Shown: one piece after another, positions 4,850 to 5,924 of the stretch
How positions within the stretch are numbered: the first letter of the stretch is position 1
Layout of the letters: every line of letters starts with the position of its first letter
From: Candidatus Auribacterota bacterium
GTDB taxonomy: Bacteria; Auribacterota; JAFGBW01; JAFGJP01
Direction of reading: 5' to 3'
Length of the DNA: 5,924 bases
NCBI GenBank assembly: GCA_016929035.1
Contig: JAFGJP010000091.1
Location: 1-5,924, forward strand
The notes under the pieces: model-generated
Databases searched by the model: none
Seen by the model: only the letters and a program-made list of their open reading frames with translations
Told to the model about the DNA's origin: nothing
Position numbers and translations under genes: made by a program

Positions 4850-4901
4850 AAAGAATTAACCACGGATCATCACGAATAGACACGAATTGGAGAGAAAGCA
4901 A
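4850..4901 (+). promoter_or_regulatory. rpoA-rplQ spacer with rplQ ribosome binding site
   Basis: This 52-nt gap is mostly filled by the 10-nt repeat at 4861-4890. GGAGAG at 4889-4894 overlaps the end of that repeat and lies 7 nt before ATG 4902, so it decides the rplQ start. An upstream in-frame TTG at 4887 overlaps the Shine-Dalgarno itself and is rejected as a start. Confidence 0.7.
4861..4890 (+). repeat. 10-nt tandem repeat (CACGRAT type)
   Basis: Three adjacent 10-mers at 4861-4870, 4871-4880 and 4881-4890 begin CACGGAT, CACGAAT and CACGAAT, with variable last three bases. This is the form of an intergenic repeat of the ACCACGGAT...ACACGAAT type that I recognise from spacers of several bacterial genomes, especially little-studied phyla. 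The recognition is from memory, not from a search. The array sits inside the alpha operon and its last unit donates the start of the rplQ Shine-Dalgarno. Confidence 0.7.
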
Positions 4902-5405
4902 ATGCGTCATGGAAAAGCAAAACTGAAAATGAACATGTCACAAGGAAGGCGGAAGTCTGTGCTTAAGAGCTTGGCTCGTCGTGTGTTTGAGAGCAAGCGT
5001 GTCATTACGACCACAGAAAGAGCCAAAGCTGTGAGACCGGTTGTCGAGCGCATCATCACAAGGGCGAAAAAGGGAACGCTTCATGATATACGGATGATAG
5101 AAAAAATTCTCAACGACAGGCGGCTTGTGGCAACGATAGTCAAAGAAATAGCCCCGCATTATGTTGACCGAAAAGGCGGTTATACGCGCATCATCAAATA
5201 CAAAAGAAGGCCGGGAGATAATGCCGTCCTCAGCATTTTCGAACTTATTGGCGATTATACTCTTATCAGGAAAGTCGATGAGGATAAGTCCAAAGACAAA
5301 AAGAAAAGCAAGAAAAAGGAAAAAGAGTCAATAAAAGAAAAAAAGAAAAAGAAGCCGGCAAAAGCTAAGAAAGAAAAGAAGTCTTCACATAAAGAAGCGC
5401 AGTAA
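4902..5405 (+). CDS. rplQ: 50S ribosomal protein L17 with lysine-rich C-terminal tail
   Basis: L17 binds 23S rRNA near the peptide exit tunnel. With the ATG at 4902 it has 167 aa. The L17 core covers about 1-118: MRHGKAKLKM, the block SQGRRKSVLKSLARRVFESKRVITTTERAKAVRPV at 13-47, the middle ITRAKKGTLHDIR, and the closing GGYTRIIKYKRRPGDNAVLSIFEL at 92-115. From about residue 125 comes a tail of some 43 residues, almost all Lys, Glu, Ser and Ala, which is probably disordered and RNA-binding. E. coli L17 has 127 aa and lacks such a tail; basic extensions are known in other phyla. A TTG at 4887 would add five residues but overlaps the ribosome binding site. The gene ends the conserved alpha-operon block. 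Confidence 0.96.
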   Translation: MRHGKAKLKMNMSQGRRKSVLKSLARRVFESKRVITTTERAKAVRPVVERIITRAKKGTLHDIRMIEKILNDRRLVATIVKEIAPHYVDRKGGYTRIIKYKRRPGDNAVLSIFELIGDYTLIRKVDEDKSKDKKKSKKKEKESIKEKKKKKPAKAKKEKKSSHKEAQ

Positions 5406-5463
5406 ACCGGGGCCTGCGTTAGTTCAAAGCATATCTCGGCGGGTTGCGCGATTGGGCCAGGTC
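5406..5463 (+). other. GC-rich spacer between rplQ and the HIT gene
   Basis: This 58-nt gap is visibly richer in G and C than every other spacer in the window. A short complementarity (GGCC at 5411-5414 with GGCC at 5456-5459) is too weak to call a terminator, and there is no T-tract. No good Shine-Dalgarno precedes the HIT start. I looked for a tRNA acceptor or T-loop pattern and found none. The HIT reading frame stays open upstream through the gap and into the rplQ tail but offers no ATG, GTG or TTG above 5452. Confidence 0.4.
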
Positions 5464-5883
5464 ATGTCAGATTGCGTTTTTTGTAAAATCATAAAGGGTG
5501 AGATCCCATCCTCGAAAGTCTTTGAAGATGAAAATGTTTACGCATTTCTTGACATCAATCCTGCATCTAAGGGCCATCTTCTGATCGTTCCGAAAAAACA
5601 TTCTGAGAGCCTGGATGAACTTGGCGAACAGGAATTCAGTTCTCTTTTTGCGGCCATCCGCAAGATTGCGCGGGCTCTTCTGGAATCGCTGGATAATACG
5701 GGCTTCAACCTGCTCATGAATTCAGGAAAAGACGCCGGGCAGATCATACCCCATGTGCATTTTCACATCATCCCGCGAAAAAAGAAAGATGGACTGTCTA
5801 TATCCAGCTGGCCATTTCTGAAGTTCTCCGGGGATCATCTTCAGGAAATCGCGAAGTCCATATCTGAACATATCCGCGACTGA
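5464..5883 (+). CDS. HIT-family nucleotide-binding hydrolase (HinT-like)
   Basis: This 139-aa protein belongs to the histidine triad superfamily, HinT/Hit branch: small cytosolic dimers that hydrolyse nucleoside phosphoramidates or AMP-conjugates. The triad H97-V-H99-F-H101 sits in PHVHFHIIPR, with H99 the expected nucleophile. The N-terminus has C4-x2-C7 (CVFC), and with H46 (in PKKH) and H97 this matches the zinc site of bacterial Hit proteins. Other family blocks are KIIKGEIPSSKVFEDENVYAFLDINP (8-33), GHLLIVPKKH (37-46) and NSGKDAGQ (86-93). The start is uncertain: ATG 5464 gives the family N-terminus MSDCVFCKI, a TTG at 5452 would add four residues, and neither has a good Shine-Dalgarno. 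Its natural substrate cannot be read from sequence. The link to the ribosomal operon may be positional only. Confidence 0.94.
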   Translation: MSDCVFCKIIKGEIPSSKVFEDENVYAFLDINPASKGHLLIVPKKHSESLDELGEQEFSSLFAAIRKIARALLESLDNTGFNLLMNSGKDAGQIIPHVHFHIIPRKKKDGLSISSWPFLKFSGDHLQEIAKSISEHIRD

Positions 5884-5892
5884 GCAGCTCAG
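5880..5892 (+). other. Small palindrome across the HIT stop codon
   Basis: CTGAG (5880-5884) and CTCAG (5888-5892) are exact reverse complements around CAG, and the TGA stop lies in the left arm. No T-tract follows, so it is not a convincing terminator. It ends exactly where the heptad array at 5893 begins. Confidence 0.45.
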
Positions 5893-5924
5893 GATACACG
5901 ATACAAGATGCAAGATAATCGATA
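5893..5924 (+). repeat. 7-nt tandem repeat (GATACAA type), running off the window
   Basis: Consecutive 7-mers start at 5893, 5900, 5907 and 5914, each beginning GAT, and a partial fifth unit (GATA) starts at 5921 and is cut by the window end. The consensus is GATACAA; the units at 5893, 5900 and 5907 differ from it by at most one base, while the 5914 unit is more divergent. Period is exactly 7 with no slippage. Total array length is unknown. Confidence 0.7.

Noticed and set aside
4549..4863. 104-codon open frame on the minus strand over the end of rpoA
   Set aside because: It mirrors the alpha CTD coding region. Its Ser/Phe-rich composition is what the reverse of Glu/Lys-rich codons gives.
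4887..4901. TTG start for rplQ five codons upstream
   Set aside because: It overlaps the ribosome binding site, and L17 proteins begin MRH, as the ATG at 4902 gives.
5406..5463. tRNA or other stable RNA in the GC-rich spacer
   Set aside because: No acceptor-stem pairing or T-loop motif could be found in 58 nt.
5880..5892. Intrinsic terminator at the end of the HIT gene
   Set aside because: The stem is 5 bp and a GATACAA array follows instead of a T-run.

Overview
This window is the distal end of a bacterial spc-type operon followed by the whole alpha operon, all on the + strand. The order is secY (C-terminal tail only), adk, map, infA, rpmJ, rpsM, rpsK, rpsD, rpoA, rplQ, and then a HIT-family hydrolase. 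The genes encode the end of the SecYEG channel, adenylate kinase, methionine aminopeptidase, initiation factor IF-1, ribosomal proteins L36, S13, S11, S4 and L17, and the RNA polymerase alpha subunit. Gene order and every protein are orthodox, and all reading frames look intact.

The sequence does not name the organism. It is clearly bacterial: alpha has both NTD and CTD, the genes have Shine-Dalgarno sites, and the order is secY-adk-map-infA. Base composition is moderate, with very A-rich spacers. Adenylate kinase, S4 and L36 all carry their zinc-binding cysteine sets. The SecY tail (RHYDGFMGKGRIKGRR) and the short-period repeats in the spacers remind me of uncultured lineages such as Omnitrophota (OP3) and related PVC or candidate-phylum genomes. 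That is a low-confidence impression, not an identification.

Layout: 1-77 secY end; 78-182 A-rich repetitive spacer; 183-824 adk; 850-1611 map; 1590-1811 infA, overlapping map by 22 nt; 1812-2019 long structured spacer; 2020-2133 rpmJ (37 codons); 2149-2514 rpsM (TTG start); 2602-3003 rpsK (GTG start); 3004-3181 structured spacer; 3182-3808 rpsD; 3839-4849 rpoA; 4850-4901 short spacer with a 10-nt repeat; 4902-5405 rplQ; 5464-5883 HIT protein; 5884-5924 start of a 7-nt repeat array. I see no convincing sigma70-type promoter and no strong GC-stem-plus-T-tract terminator, so the genes probably belong to one long transcript.

The unusual content is in the spacers. Several contain degenerate arrays with a 7-nt period (secY-adk, infA-rpmJ twice in opposite orientations, after the HIT gene), and one has a 10-nt period (rpoA-rplQ). 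Short perfect palindromes with 3-nt loops abut three of the 7-nt arrays. The infA-rpmJ spacer is the most striking: inverted heptad arrays around a central hairpin, ending in a 9-bp hairpin whose loop starts the rpmJ Shine-Dalgarno. No accessory, defence or mobile-element genes are present.
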